A DNA stretch of 64,000 nucleotides from Lingula anatina (taxonomy: Eukaryota > Brachiopoda > Lingulata > Lingulida > Lingulidae), in contig NW_019775843.1 of the NCBI RefSeq assembly GCF_001039355.2, forward strand, positions 12,096 to 76,095, read 5' to 3'. The notes under the pieces were generated by a model. The model was not told where the DNA came from. It was given only the letters and a program-made list of their open reading frames with translations, and did not search any database. How positions within the stretch are numbered: position 1 is the stretch's first letter; the number at the start of each line of letters is the position of its first letter. The position numbers and the translations under genes were made by a program. Of this stretch, positions 51,094 to 64,000 are shown piece by piece.

Positions 51094-54000
51094 AACAGAA
51101 AAAATTTGAGAGGACAGTGTCAATTATCTCATTAAAGTGATCAGGCTCAGCCAAGAAGACCACATATCACACTGTTGCCTTTAAATGTTAGCATTTTGTA
51201 ACAGTGTTACTAGAAGATTTGTAACTGAAAGATGCATTTTAATGCCACTGGATAGTGGAACTGCTGATTAATATTACATATCAACTGAAAGTGTCTGATT
51301 GCTTCATCTTTCATAAAAGAGCTCAACATCCAAGGTTACTGTCACAATAAGATGACTGTAAAGCTTGTCTTAGTATTTAATTGACATAATTTGGGTTTTA
51401 TAGAGAGGGTTTGAATTCACTGCGAAAGTAATGATCTCAGGGATATGAAAAAAAGTCATGTTTTCTTGGCTTTTTTTTCTGTAGCATAATCTGTAACAGG
51501 CATAATTTGCCATTTCTTGTAGCATATATATAAATAGATAGATAGATAACATCATGTAACAGGCATTCTATGCCCTTTTCTGTTGCATTTCCATGTATCA
51601 GTTTGCAAATATATTGCTTTTGTACAGTCTATGTACCATAATAAATAATGGATATTGCAGCTTCGTTTTTCAATTTTGATTTATATGCCACAACAACACC
51701 TGGGGTTTTTTCAAGTACACCTACAGTAACATTTAAAAATCCAGTCAAACAAGAATTTTATACTATCATTCAGAAACGATAAGCTAAATTTGTGATTCAA
51801 AATAAATAAGTCTAATAAAAGATAAAAAGCACTACAACATTTTCACTAGCCACCATAATATATAAAACTGAAAAGCATGACAGGCATTTTTTTAGAATGT
51901 TTACTTAGTGACTTAAATATGCCATATACATCTTAAACTTAATTTAAGTTCATCATAGTATTTTGAATGAATGAATGAATTCGATGAAAGTGATATTGGA
52001 GACTAAAATATAGTACCCTTCTTGTAATCCAAGTCTGTCTTGAGAAGTATTTCGCAAGAAAAGTAAACGTGATATGCCTTCCACAAATCTGTAAGCACAT
52101 TGTTCATTATGAGCTTCCAGTTGGGGGTGGGGGGGGGGGGGGGTGGGGGTAAATAGATGGCACATACTAGGAGAGCCCTAGATGTCTACATCCAGCTGCT
52201 GTACAACATAATACACACTTCCGAATGAAAAAAAAAAAAAATCTTTTCACTAAACTAAATTAAAATGAGCAACACCAAGTTTTAGGACTCATCCCCATGG
52301 GAACTATTCCTGAATGCAATCAGATTAATGTACCTCCTCTTGTTTCCAATGTTCTCGTATTATCACCAGTTTTTCTGTAATCTACTCAACACCAGGAGGC
52401 ATGTTTGTCTACTATGCTGATTGCATTTAGCAAGAGTCCCTAGGGAATTGGATCTCTCTTCTGATAGTTTCAATGGGAATGAGCCATTATACACTCTTCT
52501 TTACGGTGTCATTACCACCATGACACTCAATGGGATTTTCATGATATCAATTTTCCTGTTTTTCTTGAAACTCATACTATATTGATTATCTTAGCCCGTA
52601 TTCACATGTCAGACACTGGAATGGTTTCGGCAGTACGGAATATTTCGCCTCATAATTTGAGGAGGTAATGCAGAGAATATAGAAAATAAATGATTTAAAA
52701 AGTGGCAAAAAGGATAGGGTTTTCATTTTGCAGTTATTGACATTGCAGACCAAGAAGGTTATAGCAAGTATATGTTTTGATATATTGCTGAAAACGGAAT
52801 TATTATTTCAGAGATTTTTTTCTTATCTCAAATCCCATGACCTGTCACTTACAGCTAACACCAGAGTTATTTTTCTAGTGAAGCCTTTACACTGATGAAT
52901 TAAAAAAAAAAAAACTCAAGCAAAAACACAAAATTTACATTAAAATAATAAATACCAAAATGATACCATGTACCTCGGAAATACCCCATGTGATTAAAGA
53001 ATTTCAAGTCTTTACAATACTTTACTACGTTCTAATGGTAAACTCATACCTGACATAAATATTTTTGAGACCCACTACCACAAGACATGCTAGAATTGAA
53101 ATTACCCTTATATCATAAAATATCAATACTATGCCAAATATATATTAAACAATAATTTGGTTTCTCACAATATTAAATATTATTGTATTGCAGTAATATG
53201 CAATAGGCACAGATTATGACTTTATATTTCATTATTTGAGGTCTGATAAAACTGAATATTGATTGAACAGATGGCATCCCAAATGTTGTACTGACCGCTG
53301 ACTCTGATATCAATTTCCAGTTCACTTCATTTATTCACTGGCAGTATTATATAATAATACTGAATGGTAAAAATGAATAAAGATATCACTTTTCTTGGGT
53401 CTGTGAGACAAAATATATATCAACCAAACATACCAGCAGCCCAAATATACTACTGTATATTTAATTTATTACTGCACTTTGCATTATTCTCTCTCTCTTG
53501 GATAAAATATTCTGCTTAAACCTGACAGAACAACCATAGAATAAAAATTATACCTGGGCCCTATATATGTTACTGCATACATTGTATGCATTCTCATAAA
53601 AGTCTTAGACCTTTACATAACAATAATTTAATTCAGGTGGAGCAGCTAGGGTGTGATGAACTTTTTAGGCGCATTCTGATAATGGAAACTTTCACTTCAA
53701 TCTGAGTGTGTTTGAACACCCATGAACCACGACCTGAACAGAGATTGTTGACCAGGTCCAGGATTGTTGGGGGGGGGGGGTGCAGTGATGATGATGATGA
53801 TGATGATGATGATACCTTGGTGATAAAGGAAACTGCTCAAATTTCCAGGATTTTTATTTATTCATTTATTATTATTAGTATTATTATTATTCATTTATTT
53901 ATTTATTTATTTTTTTTTTTTGGGGGGGGGCAGCTATGTAAAGGTCCACCATGCATTGTATGCCTTAAAAACTTATGCAGTTTTAAACAATGCAAGTTAA

Positions 54001-54109
54001 ACTTATCTACTTAAATTAAGCTCATTTTCCAATAATCACAAATCCCATTCATTTTCTCAATAAAAAGAGGCAATTACTTAAATGTAAGTTCTTAGTTCTA
54101 ATGTTTGCA
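51094..54109. other. convergent intergenic region
   Basis: AT-rich sequence between the convergent 3' ends of the chitin-binding/LamG gene and the nuclear receptor. It holds (AGAT)n at 51525-51548, poly-G at 52126-52148 and (GAT)n at 53785-53812, followed by TTTA/ATT repeats. It should include the receptor's 3' UTR. No gene seen. Confidence 0.55.
53785..53812. repeat. (GAT)n microsatellite
   Basis: GAT trinucleotide run following a poly-G stretch. Confidence 0.9.
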
Positions 54110-57100
54110 CTACAAATTAAAAATCTCTACAAGCAAGGGTTCCAAGTCGCTAGCCTCCATTTGCAATATCACCTTCGACTGAGCGACACTGATGTCACGC
54201 ACCTCTGTCAACTTCATCATTACCTTTGGAAACAGGAGCTGCCCCGGAAACACTGTGTTGAGATAACGTGAGAGTAACATGGCAAAATATTCCTGCTCTT
54301 TGGAGATCAGGGACTTGTCTTGAATATTTGGTCTGTCAGGTGAAAACAACGATAATACCATCATGATTAAGTTCACATTGCGGTCATTACCCGTCAGCTT
54401 CATGAATGAACGGACAAAATGCATATATCTTATGTAGTTTTCCTTCATGTCCCCATGCATTTTGGGTCGCTTGACTTTGACTTTCTCTCCTGAAGAATTG
54501 GGAACATTCCATGAGTCAGTGGCTAAATCATAAGTCAGGCAAGATCGGAATACAAGCATTTCGACCACAGCTTCTTTCAGCAAGGCTAACTGGTCTTCCT
54601 GAGTGATTTGTATGAATGCCTTCAACTGTTTTACCATTCTGATCAGCCGCCTCACAGAAATATCTGCCATGTTTATAAATTCTTTTTGTGAGGTCGGCTG
54701 CCGAATTCCATTTTCCATATGAAGGTCAAAAGAGATTTTGCAAGCATGATCAAGTTGCTGTAGAGTGGCATGGTCCTCTTCTGTCAGTGTATCTCCAACA
54801 AAACGAGTTTGCACCTTTGGGTTTGAGGGAGACTTGGTCAATTCCATGGTGTCTGATACCTCTTTTGGGTCTTCCTCTCCTACAGAGCGGTTCTTGTATC
54901 GGCGGATCTGTTTCTGGTGGTCGGCTATAAATCAAAGTTATTTTTTAAGTATTACATTGTGTTCTCATTGAATGATGATGGTGTTTTGTTCACTGGCATA
55001 TTTCTATCTTAATGTAAGGGAGAATTCAGATAAACCCATCATACTGGCTGAATCGATCCAACTCCGCAATGACTGTAATCGCCTTAAATGTCTGAGGTGC
55101 GTTCTCGAGCTGCTAGGGAATAATTAAGCCCAATGCACATGAAAATTAATTACCCCCTAGACATTAGACAATTAAGCTGATTACACTGAATGCAATTAAG
55201 CAAAAATCCCCCGGAGGTTGGAACTATCCCACTGGTACAATGTTAGAATCTGAGTGTGGTTTATATGGTAGGATTAACTAAACTAGACGAGCTGGACTAG
55301 ACTAAACTAAGAGAGTCTAGAATGAAAAAAACAGTGGTGTAACAAAATTTAAAGTGATCATTACCTTTTCAAAAACTATTACTATTTTTTAAAAAATTAT
55401 TTATTTGCAGGAAAAGAGGAGCTCAATATAGCAAATGTGCTCATTATCTCACTCATTATCAAATCTTTCTTCATTCCCGCTTTGAAGCATTTTCTCAGTC
55501 TGCAGTGCTTGCAGTAGGATCTGCTCTCTGGGGTCACCTCACAGTCACTATTGCACCGCCCCTTGATTTCTCCCTAAAATTAAAAAAAAAGAAGAAAGAA
55601 AACAAGTATAGCACTAAGGGAGGGCAGACCCCCCCCCCCCNNNNNNNNNNNNNNNNNNNNNNNNNNNNNNNNNNNNNNNNNNNNNNNNNNNNNNNNNNNN
55701 NNNNNNNNNNNNNNNNNNNNNNNNNNNNNNNNNNNNNNNNNNNNNNNNNNNNNNNNNNNNNNNNNNNNNNNNNNNNNNNNNNNNCCCCCTCCAGCCAATG
55801 CACCTTAATTCCCTTTATTTTTTATCATTTACTTACTAATTAATGAGCTCAATTCTCATTATTAATTAATTAATTAATTATCTCCACCAAAATCTAGTCC
55901 ACTTCTGTCCTGACCTAAATTTAATTAAAATCCCTCCATAACTTTCCATAATTTTGCTGAAAGACAAATATCCTTTTTAATTAACTTATTAATTAAACAA
56001 TTAATGAACAGATTGTCACCAAAGTCTTATTGCTTGTTACACTCTCCTTCTGACAGTTTCTAATATTCTCATCTCTCTAAAAATCTGTCCACAGCTTCTT
56101 GTGTAATGTTGCTAACAGAAAGACCTGCAAACACACATGGAACCAAAAACATAACCTCCAATAGGCAGGTGTAATAAAACATCCACGGAATTATCATACA
56201 CATTGACCCTTTTCTGGAGCCTTTTCTGTTATAACTTGTCTTCTCTGCACTCAGTCCATTAGCAATTTCAAACATATTTTCCAAATTCAGATCATTTTAA
56301 ACTAAATTATCTTATTAGAAATGGCATAAAACATCAAACCCAAGTGAAGATTGAGGAGGCAGGTCAAATAATTTGTACCCTTTAAATTTCCACCTAAAAA
56401 TGGCCTAGTCTACCAAGAAGATGAATGTGACACAGCTCCTGTTCATTTTAAAAGCAGAAGCAAAAAGTGATAAAAAAAGGGAAATTTTTGCTTTTAAAGT
56501 GTTTGATTTCACTGCACTAAGACGCAAAAAAAAAAAAAAAAAAGTAACTTACATAAAAGAAAAGGGGGGAAAAGCTATTTTGACCAATTTAGTCAATTTT
56601 AACGTTTCTATCTACTTTAATCACACATTTCAATGATTTAGTTTATACCCCAATTACTGTTCTGCACCACTCCATTCTCTCCCCTGAAGAAAAAAGCTAT
56701 CACTTCATTTTTACCTTAAATGCATTCCTTCTGAAGAAAGCTTTGCAGGACTCACACGACACCACTCCAAAGTTGTGCCCTAGGGCCTTGTCTCCACACA
56801 CCATACAGATCTTAGAAGGTACTTTCTTTGGTTTGGTGCCAGACTTATATGCAGCCTCTGTATCCTCAGTACTACCAGATGAAGACATGGTGTCCGACTG
56901 GACTGGCAGGAAAGCTATGCTCTGATTTTGAGACTCTGACATGGAATCCTCCTCAATATACATTGGTCCAGCTTTGACAGATTCTTCCGAATTACTGCTG
57001 AGGTTTAGAGCATGGATTTCTGGTTCCTGAAAGCCGTTTTCTAGTGGGGTCCTGCCTTGATGAAAATCACTTGGGATCAGATCATCCATTGCTTTGCCAG

Positions 57101-57170
57101 GATACAATGGACTGTTCAATTTGCTCTTCTTTTTACAGAATTTATGGTCACTGCCAAAAGGATATGGATG
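54110..57170 (-). CDS. nuclear receptor, NR1J/HR96-like (5' end not resolved)
   Basis: Three minus-strand exons: 57170-56715 (152 codons, phase 0 out), 55573-55453 (phase 1 out) and 54924-54110 (TAG). The first holds about 100 linker residues and zinc finger 1, [20 protein letters not shown] followed by [11 protein letters not shown]. The P-box ESCKA is characteristic of the HR96/DAF-12 (NR1J) group, ligand-regulated receptors in xenobiotic and lipid responses. Exon 2 completes zinc finger 2 ([27 protein letters not shown]) with a three-residue D-box where five is usual. Exon 3 carries the hinge ([12 protein letters not shown]) and the whole ligand-binding domain, ending in an AF-2-like LLVEIF motif. 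The exon 1 frame is open to its acceptor, so the start is either the Met codon at 57089-57087 or in an upstream exon not found. A 144-base N gap lies in the intron between the two finger exons. Confidence 0.9.
55031..55258. mobile_element. possible inverted-repeat element in the receptor intron
   Basis: Left ATTCAGATAAACCCA...GATCCAACTCCG and right CGGAGGTTGGAACTA...AGAATCTGAGT look like imperfect inverted ends, with an inner ATTACCCCCT motif also seen in the 33921-34339 elements. Weak evidence. Confidence 0.35.
55641..55784. other. assembly gap (144 N)
   Basis: Run of N flanked by C runs on both sides. Everything to the right is repeated from 60295. Confidence 0.99.
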
Positions 57171-58011
57171 CTGAAAAGTAAAGTTTTAGTTAGAAGAATA
57201 ACCAGCCTGTTAGAAGAGTAACCAGTTAGAAGAATAACCAGCCATCATATCTAGAATTTGAAAAAAAAAAAAAAAAATGGCAGTTACTGATCCCCAGATC
57301 AACATCAAACCCAAACAACAGTCAGGAAGCACAATAAATAAGTAAATAAATAAATAGATAAATAAATAAATAATGCACATATCATATCTTCTTTTTATTA
57401 CACTCAGATTGGACCAGTGAAGTTTGAATTTAATGCAGACTCTGAGCCCAAATTATGGCTTTTGATGTATTTGTAAACATTTCAACAGAACTGTAAAACA
57501 AATAGACATAATTGAGGACCTTCATGTACTATGCATGACAAGGACAGATCCTTCTCTCTTTCTCTCTTAGACCAAGGAAGTAAAGTGTACCAGTATCTAC
57601 TAAATCATGCTATTTCATCTTTAAAAATAGACTAATGAATTGATTTTAAAAAATGTATCAATGTATCAAAACAGGTCAACCATCTTCACTAAATTAAGTG
57701 AACTACTTATCTATTTAACAAACACGTATATACGTACAAGTCGTCTGACTTATTCAGAGCCATCTTTTTGTTTTGAGTACCTTTATGACTGGGTCAACAT
57801 CACCAACAGACTGACCCTGCAGCTTTTGACCTCGACTGCCCTCATAATGAAATCAGAATCCATTGATCCAGTGCATGCTTGCTAACCTTGTTAAACACTA
57901 CTGGCAAATGAAAACTAAATATCAGTACTAAACTATAATAAGCTACCAGACAAAATTCTTTCCCAATTAAGTAACCATTCAGTCACTCCTTAAGAATTCA
58001 TTCAGCTCATG

Positions 58012-58048
<37 letters not shown>

Positions 58049-59503
58049 TTAAGTGATATGGCGGTGAACTTGACCTGAGAAATATTGACCTAGTTAAAGT
58101 TCAGAACCTGGGTAAAGTACAGACGCACATACCTACATAGTTGGACCTCTCAGTCCACTGTCTGCTTGCTACTTTTTAAACTGTTAAGACAATGTGCATG
58201 TATGCCTCAATATCCTGCTGCCTAAATTTTTAAATATTGTCTTAAATTGATAGTTTTGAATGGTAGTTTCCCATCCACTGACGTCATCCTGGCCTATATC
58301 TGACTTGCAACTTTATCAATCAAGCACACGTCTATATCTAGCTTGTATCAAAATGAACATTGATGCATACTAGTATACATAATTCCTTGGATTTATGTAT
58401 AAATAAATATCTGCATATATATTTTTTTTATTGTGATAAATTATGTTAACCTCTTCCTGTAAAACCAGTAAATGATTTTTATTAGCAATGTAACATATCT
58501 AACCCAATTAATACACATTTTTTATAGATATCAATTATTTTGTGTACATATGTCACATTTTATTTCCATTATTTCCACTATAATCTCTTTTTTTCTGATC
58601 TCATTTATCCTTCCCTGTTTCCAAGTTTTCACCTTTTTAGGCTTTTTTTATCGTACACTGATATACATCATCAGGGCCTATACTGAGTAGCAAATCTCTT
58701 GAACCTCATATTCAAATTTAGGCCACACGTCTCCCTAGCACGTATCAAAAAAGAAAATTAACAACACAATCATAATTTTATGGTTCATTGTGTAAATAAA
58801 AATCTACAGATATTTTTCCATTAAGAGAAATTATGTTCACCTATTTCTGTACAAATAATATATAGCACTTGGCTACACACTATTATTGCTGTAGGATTTC
58901 TAACCCATATCACATATTTTGCCTCACTTACATAGATCATATTTCCACTATTTCTGCTACAATCTTTTTTTCTGTTCCATTTTTTCCTTCCCTGTTTCCA
59001 AATTTTCACCTCATCCGGCATTTTTCTTCTGCACCATCCACGGGCTCAGCTCTCCAGATCATACACCTACAGGTGATGTGCATGCGCAGAAACAGGTCAG
59101 GGTACTTTTAATACTGCTGCCTTATGACATTAAAGTACATTTGTTGCTCTACTAAACCTACTGGTATCTACTATAAAAGATGAATTCAAAGAGGGTTGAC
59201 ATGTCAATATATATACACTTAACCTGACCATATGCCACCGCCACTTACTAGTAACCCGACCATATGCCACCGCGCAGTTTAAAATATTACCATAACTTAA
59301 AGTAACCCCAAAAGGCATTATTACATATTTCCGGAAAAATGATTTTTAAACAGATTATTTTCAGCTTTTTTTTGTGCTATATGTAACCCTCTGCCATTTT
59401 TGCCAAACCTAAATAAACTTAACTGTTATTGCATGTGCAACAGTAATTAATGCGTCATTCATCACTTCCTCATTTGACAAACTGTTAAGAAGTTAATGGA
59501 TGG
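55789..59503. repeat. duplicated block in the receptor gene, copy 1
   Basis: Near-identical to 60295-64000, including the zinc-finger 1 exon, introns, (GT)n and (AAAT)n tracts. Alignment offset is about 4506 at the left end. The true right end is not visible because copy 2 runs off the window. Confidence 0.9.
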
Positions 59504-60292
59504 ATTTAAGTGCATGTTGGCCAAGTTTACCACCAGAAATTTGAAGAAAGTGCAGTTTTAAATCTTCTTTTGGACTGGTCAAGTAATAAGTTTGGTTTAT
59601 CCTTTGACATGTGGCCAAATTGCATGGGGTACTGGTAGTATAGTGGTTTTATTATTTGTCTTACAGGAAATCTAGCTGGTTTCGTTCATATGTAACTATA
59701 ATGCAAAATTTGTAAATTTGTTTATTTGTATATCTATTTATTAATCAAACATATGCTTCCTTTATATCTTTTTTTTCTACAGGCAAAAAAATGCCTTTTT
59801 GTCTCCATCTCTGTAATGTTAGCGAGTTTTCTAAATAACAGGTTAAATTAATAATAAAAATAAGTTTTATATTTGTGTCATGGGGTAATGGAGAAATAAT
59901 TTCAATTGACATTAAGTTCATCAAATGGATACCTGGATGAGTGAGATTATCTGTTAATCCCACCTTTACTTGGTGATGCATCTTGATTATTGTCAAGCAG
60001 TGTGATGAGGGGGGTGGGGGTAAAGCAATTAAAAATATCAGTCAGTTCATCAAAAGGATACCTGGATAAGTGAGATTGTTTACTCAACTCTACCTGGAGA
60101 TACTTTATAATAAAAAGAAGGTATTTATAATTTTTCTCAATATCACATTGTTTATTCTCATCATTATATACAGTGCAGGGGGAGGATTGTCTGCAGGGGA
60201 ATTGTCCTCATACCCCTCTCTTGCTATTGTACTGCATTAATCCACTGCACTAACCTAATTATTTTCAAACCATACCGATCCATATGCTTGCT
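57171..60292. other. intron or 5' flank of the nuclear receptor
   Basis: Non-coding, with (AAAT)n at 57331-57372, (GT)n at 58018-58042 and a local duplication (59918-59992 resembles 60038-60095, both with GGATACCTGGAT). No upstream coding exon is identified. Confidence 0.5.
58018..58042. repeat. (GT)n microsatellite, copy 1
   Basis: GT run; its partner at 62499-62540 is longer. Confidence 0.95.
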
Positions 60293-60293
60293 N
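60293..60293. other. ambiguous base at block junction
   Basis: A single n, two bases before the second receptor block begins. Confidence 0.95.
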
Positions 60294-61215
60294 TCTCCAG
60301 CCAATGCACCTTAATTCCCATTATTTTTTATCATTTACTTACTAATTAATGAGCTCAATTCTCATTATTAATTAATTAATTAATTATCTCCACCAAAATC
60401 TAGTCCACTTCTGTCCTGACCTAAATTTAATTAAAATCCCTCCATAACTTTCCATAATTTTGCTGAAAGACAAATATCCTTTTTAATTAACTTATTAATT
60501 AAACAATTAATGAACAGATTGTCACCAAAATCTTATTGCTTGTTACACTCTCCGTCTGACAGTTTCTAATAATCTCATCTCTCTAAAAATCTGTCCACAG
60601 CTTCTTGTGTAATGTTGCTAACAGACAGACATGCAAACACACATGGAACCAAAAACATAACCTCCAATAGGCAGGTGTAATAAAACATCCAAGGAATTAT
60701 CATACACATTGACCCTTTTCTGGAGCCTTGTATGTTATAACTTGTGTTCTCTGCACTCAGTCCATTAGCAATTTCAAACATATTTTCCAAATTCAGATAA
60801 TTTTAAACTAAATTATCTTATTAGAAATGGCATAAAACATCAAACCCAAGTGAAGATTGAGGAGGCAGGTCAAATAATATGTACCCTTTAAATTTCCACC
60901 TAAAAATGGCCTAGTCTACCAAGAAGATGAATGTGACACAGCTCCTGTTCATTTTAAAAGCAGAAGCAAAAAGTGATAAAAAAGGGAAATTTTTGCCTTT
61001 AAAGTGTTTGATTTCACTGCACTAAGACGCAAAAAAAAAAAAAAAAAAGTAACTTACATAAAAGAAAAGGGGGAAAAGCTATTTTGACCAATTTTATTCA
61101 ATTTTAACGTTTCTATCTACTTTAATCACACATTTCAATGATTTAGTTTAATACTGTTCTGCACCACTCCATTCTCTCCCCTGAAGAAAAAAAAAAGCCA
61201 TCAATTCATTTTTAC

Positions 61216-61671
61216 CTTAAATGCATTCCTTCTGAAGAAAGCTTTGCAGGACTCACATGACACCACTCCAAAGTTGTGCCCTAGGGCCTTGTCTCCACAC
61301 ACCATACAGATCTTAGAAGGTACTTTCTTTGGTTTGGTGCCAGACTTATATGCAGCCTCTGTATCCTCAGTACTACCAGATGAAGACATGGTGTCCGACT
61401 GGACTGGCAGGAAAGCTATGCTCTGATTTTGAGACTCTGACATGGAATCCTCCTCAATATACATTGGTCCAGCTTTGACAGATTCTTCCGAATTACTGCT
61501 GAGGTTTAGAGCATGGATTTCTGGTTCCTGAAAGCCGTTTTCTAGTGGGGTCCTGCCTTGATGAAAATCACTTGGGATCAGATCATCCATTGCTTTGCCA
61601 GCATGCAATGAACTGTTCAAATTGCTCTTCTTTTTACAGAATTTATGGTCACTGCCAAAGGGATATGGATG
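61216..61671 (-). CDS. second copy of the receptor zinc-finger 1 exon
   Basis: Same 152-codon exon as 57170-56715, with the same acceptor and donor (AAG|gtaaaa). In the compared part three residues differ near the start (NSSLHAGK against NSPLYPGK); zinc finger 1 is identical. No zinc-finger 2 or ligand-binding exon follows it before the other copy. Read literally it is an exon duplication; it is more simply an uncollapsed allele. Confidence 0.8.
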
Positions 61672-61829
61672 CTGAAAAGAAAAGTTTTAGTTAGAAGAAT
61701 AACCAGCCTGTTAGAAGAATAACCAGTTAGAAGAATAACCAGCCATCATATCTAGAATTTGAAAAAAAAAAATGGCAGTTACTGATCCCCAGATCAACAT
61801 CAAACCCAAACAACAGTCAGGAAGCACAA

Positions 61830-61861
<32 letters not shown>

Positions 61862-62494
61862 GCACATATCATATCTTCTTTTTATCACACTCAGATTGGA
61901 CCAGTGAAGTTTGAATTTAATGCAGACTCTGAGCCCAAAATATGGCTTATGATGTATTTGTAAACATTTCAACAGAACTGTAAAACCAATAGACATAATT
62001 GAGGACCTTCATGTACTATGCATGACAAGGACAGATCTCTCTCTCTCTCTCTCTTAGACCAAGGAAGTAAAGTGTACCAGTATCTACTAAATCATGCTAT
62101 TTCATCTTTAAAAATAGACTAATGAATTGATTTAAAAAAATGTATCAGTGTATCAAAACAGGCCAACCATCTTCACTAAATTAAGTGAACTACTTATCTA
62201 TTTAACAAACACGTACGTACAAGTCGTCTGACTTATTCAGAGCCATCTTTTTGTTTTGAGTACCTTTATGACTGGGTCAACATCACCAACAGACTGACCC
62301 TGCAGCTTTTGACCTCGCCTGCCCTCATAATGAAATCAGGATCCATTGATCCAGTGCATGCTTGCTAACCTTGTTAAACACTACTGGCAAATGAAAACTA
62401 AATATCAGCACTAAACTATAATAAGCTACCAGGAAAAATTCTTTCCCAATTAAGTAACCATTCAGTCACTCCTTAAGAATTCATTCAGTTCATG

Positions 62495-62498
<4 letters not shown>

Positions 62499-62540
<42 letters not shown>
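62499..62540. repeat. (GT)n microsatellite, copy 2
   Basis: GT run, longer than in copy 1. Confidence 0.95.
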
Positions 62541-62545
<5 letters not shown>

Positions 62546-64000
62546 TTAAGTGATATGGCGGTGAACTTGACCTGAGAAATATTGACCTAGTTAAAGTTCA
62601 GAACCTAGGTAAAGTACAGACGCACATACTTACATTGTTGGACCTCTCAGTCCACTGTCTGCTTGCTACTTTTTAAACTCTTAAGACAATGTGCATGTAT
62701 GCCTCAATATCCTGCTGCCTAAATTTTTAAATATTGTCTTAAATTGATGGTTTTGAATGGTAGTTTCCCATCCACTGACGTCATCCTGGCCTATATCTGA
62801 CTTGCAACTTTATCAATCAAGCACACGTCTATATCTAGCTTGTATCAAAATGAACATTGATGCATACTAGTATACATAATTCCTTGGATTTATGTATAAA
62901 TAAATATCTGCATATATTTTTTTTATTGTGATAAATTATGTTAACCTCTTCCTGTAAAACCAGTAAATGATTGTTATTAGCAATGTAACATATCTAACCC
63001 AATTAATACACATTTTTTATAGATATCAATTATTTTGTGTACATATGTCACATTTTATTTCCATTATTTCCACTATAATCTCTTTTTTTCTGATCTCATT
63101 TTTCCTTCCCTGTTTCCAAGTTTTCACCTTGTTAGGCTTTTTTTATCGTGCACTGATATACATCATCAGGGCCTATACTGAACAGCAAATCTCTTGAACT
63201 TCATATTCAAATTTAGGCCACACGTCTCCCTAGCACGTATCAAAAAAGAAAATTAAGAACCCACTCGTAATTTTATGGTTCATTGTGTAAATAAAAATCT
63301 ACAGATATTTTTCCATTAAGAGAAATTATGTTCACCTATTTCTGTACAAATAATATATAGCACTTGGCTACACACTATTATTACTGTAGGATTTCTAACC
63401 CATATCACATATTTTGCCTCACTTACATAGATCATATTTCCACTATTTCTGCTACAATCTCTTTTTCTGTTCCATTTTTTCCTTCCCTGTTTCCAAATTT
63501 TCACGTCATCCGGCATTTTTCTTCTGCACCATCCACGGGCTCAGCTCTCCAGATCATACACCTACAGGTGATGTGCATGCGCAGAAACAGGTCAGGGTAC
63601 TTTAAATACTGATGCCTTATGACATTAAAGTACATTTGTTGCTCTACTAAACCTACTGGTATCTACTATAAAAGATGAATTCAAAGAGGGTTGACATGTC
63701 AATATATATACACTTAACCTGACCATATGCCACCGCCACTTACTAGTAACCCGACCATATGCCACCGCGCAGTTTAAAATACCATAACTTAAAGTAACCC
63801 CAAAAGGCATTATTACATATTTCCGGAAAAATGATTTTTAAACAGATTATTTTCAGCTTTTTTTGTGCTATATGTAACCCTCTGCCATTTTTGCCAAACC
63901 TAAATAAACTTAACTGTTATTGCATGTGCAACAGTAATTAATGCGTCATTCATCACTTCCTCATTTGACAAACTGTTAAGAAGTTAATGGATGGATTTAA

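Larger units (their letters stand above)
60295..64000. repeat. duplicated block in the receptor gene, copy 2
   Basis: Partner of 55789-59503, continuing beyond the window. Differences are scattered substitutions and microsatellite lengths. Confidence 0.9.

Noticed and set aside
56069-56284. 71-codon minus-strand frame, open in both receptor blocks (also 60790-60575)
   Set aside because: Its openness in both copies follows from their near identity. It lies in the intron between the zinc-finger exons and the few differences change residues freely.
59630-59690. tRNA-like GGTAGTATAGTGG followed by GGTTTCGTTC
   Set aside because: Resembles A and B boxes, but I could not fold an acceptor stem or anticodon arm. 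At most a SINE fragment.

Overview
The window is animal nuclear DNA: AT-rich, with multi-exon genes, GT-AG introns, TATA boxes, AATAAA signals, microsatellites and many short inverted-repeat elements. The gene families (chitin-binding plus laminin-G secreted protein, PLAC8, an HR96-like nuclear receptor with an ESCKA P-box, CTHRC1-like modules) and the repeat style suggest a marine lophotrochozoan such as a mollusc or brachiopod. The species cannot be settled from this sequence, and I saw no prokaryotic or viral genes.

Region 1 (1 to about 22.7 kb) is a tandem pair of related secreted-protein genes on the + strand. Gene A (248-9778) has lost its first exon off the left edge. Gene B (13261-21406) is complete, with 11 exons. 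The protein is a signal peptide, a PAN/apple-like domain, a small Cys-rich segment, then three consecutive modules resembling the C-terminal domain of CTHRC1, with no collagen repeat seen. Each module is built from three exons with the same phase pattern. Gene B has two +1 homopolymer indels. Its second intron contains a displaced copy of its own promoter and first-exon start, and an inverted copy of part of its fourth exon. Gene A's sixth intron is swollen by interleaved foldback elements.

Region 2 (25.6-32.4 kb) holds two tandem three-exon PLAC8 genes on the + strand, about 115 residues each. The second has lost part of the first Cys-Pro-Cys-like core.

Region 3 (36.2-51.1 kb) holds a secreted protein with two chitin-binding (type 2) domains and a LamG/concanavalin-like domain, Pif-like without the VWA domain. 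It lies in two nearly identical blocks of about 6.9 kb joined at an ambiguous base. Only the second block is followed by the terminal exon and poly(A) signal, so the first may be an uncollapsed allele.

Region 4 (54.1-64 kb) is a minus-strand nuclear receptor of the NR1J/HR96 type, with its ligand-binding domain in a single exon and an unusually short D-box. Its first zinc-finger exon appears twice within near-identical blocks bounded by N bases, again possibly an assembly duplicate.

No operon-like functional link between the four gene groups is apparent. Three of the four encode secreted or small cysteine-rich proteins. The rest is introns, transposon debris and low-complexity sequence.
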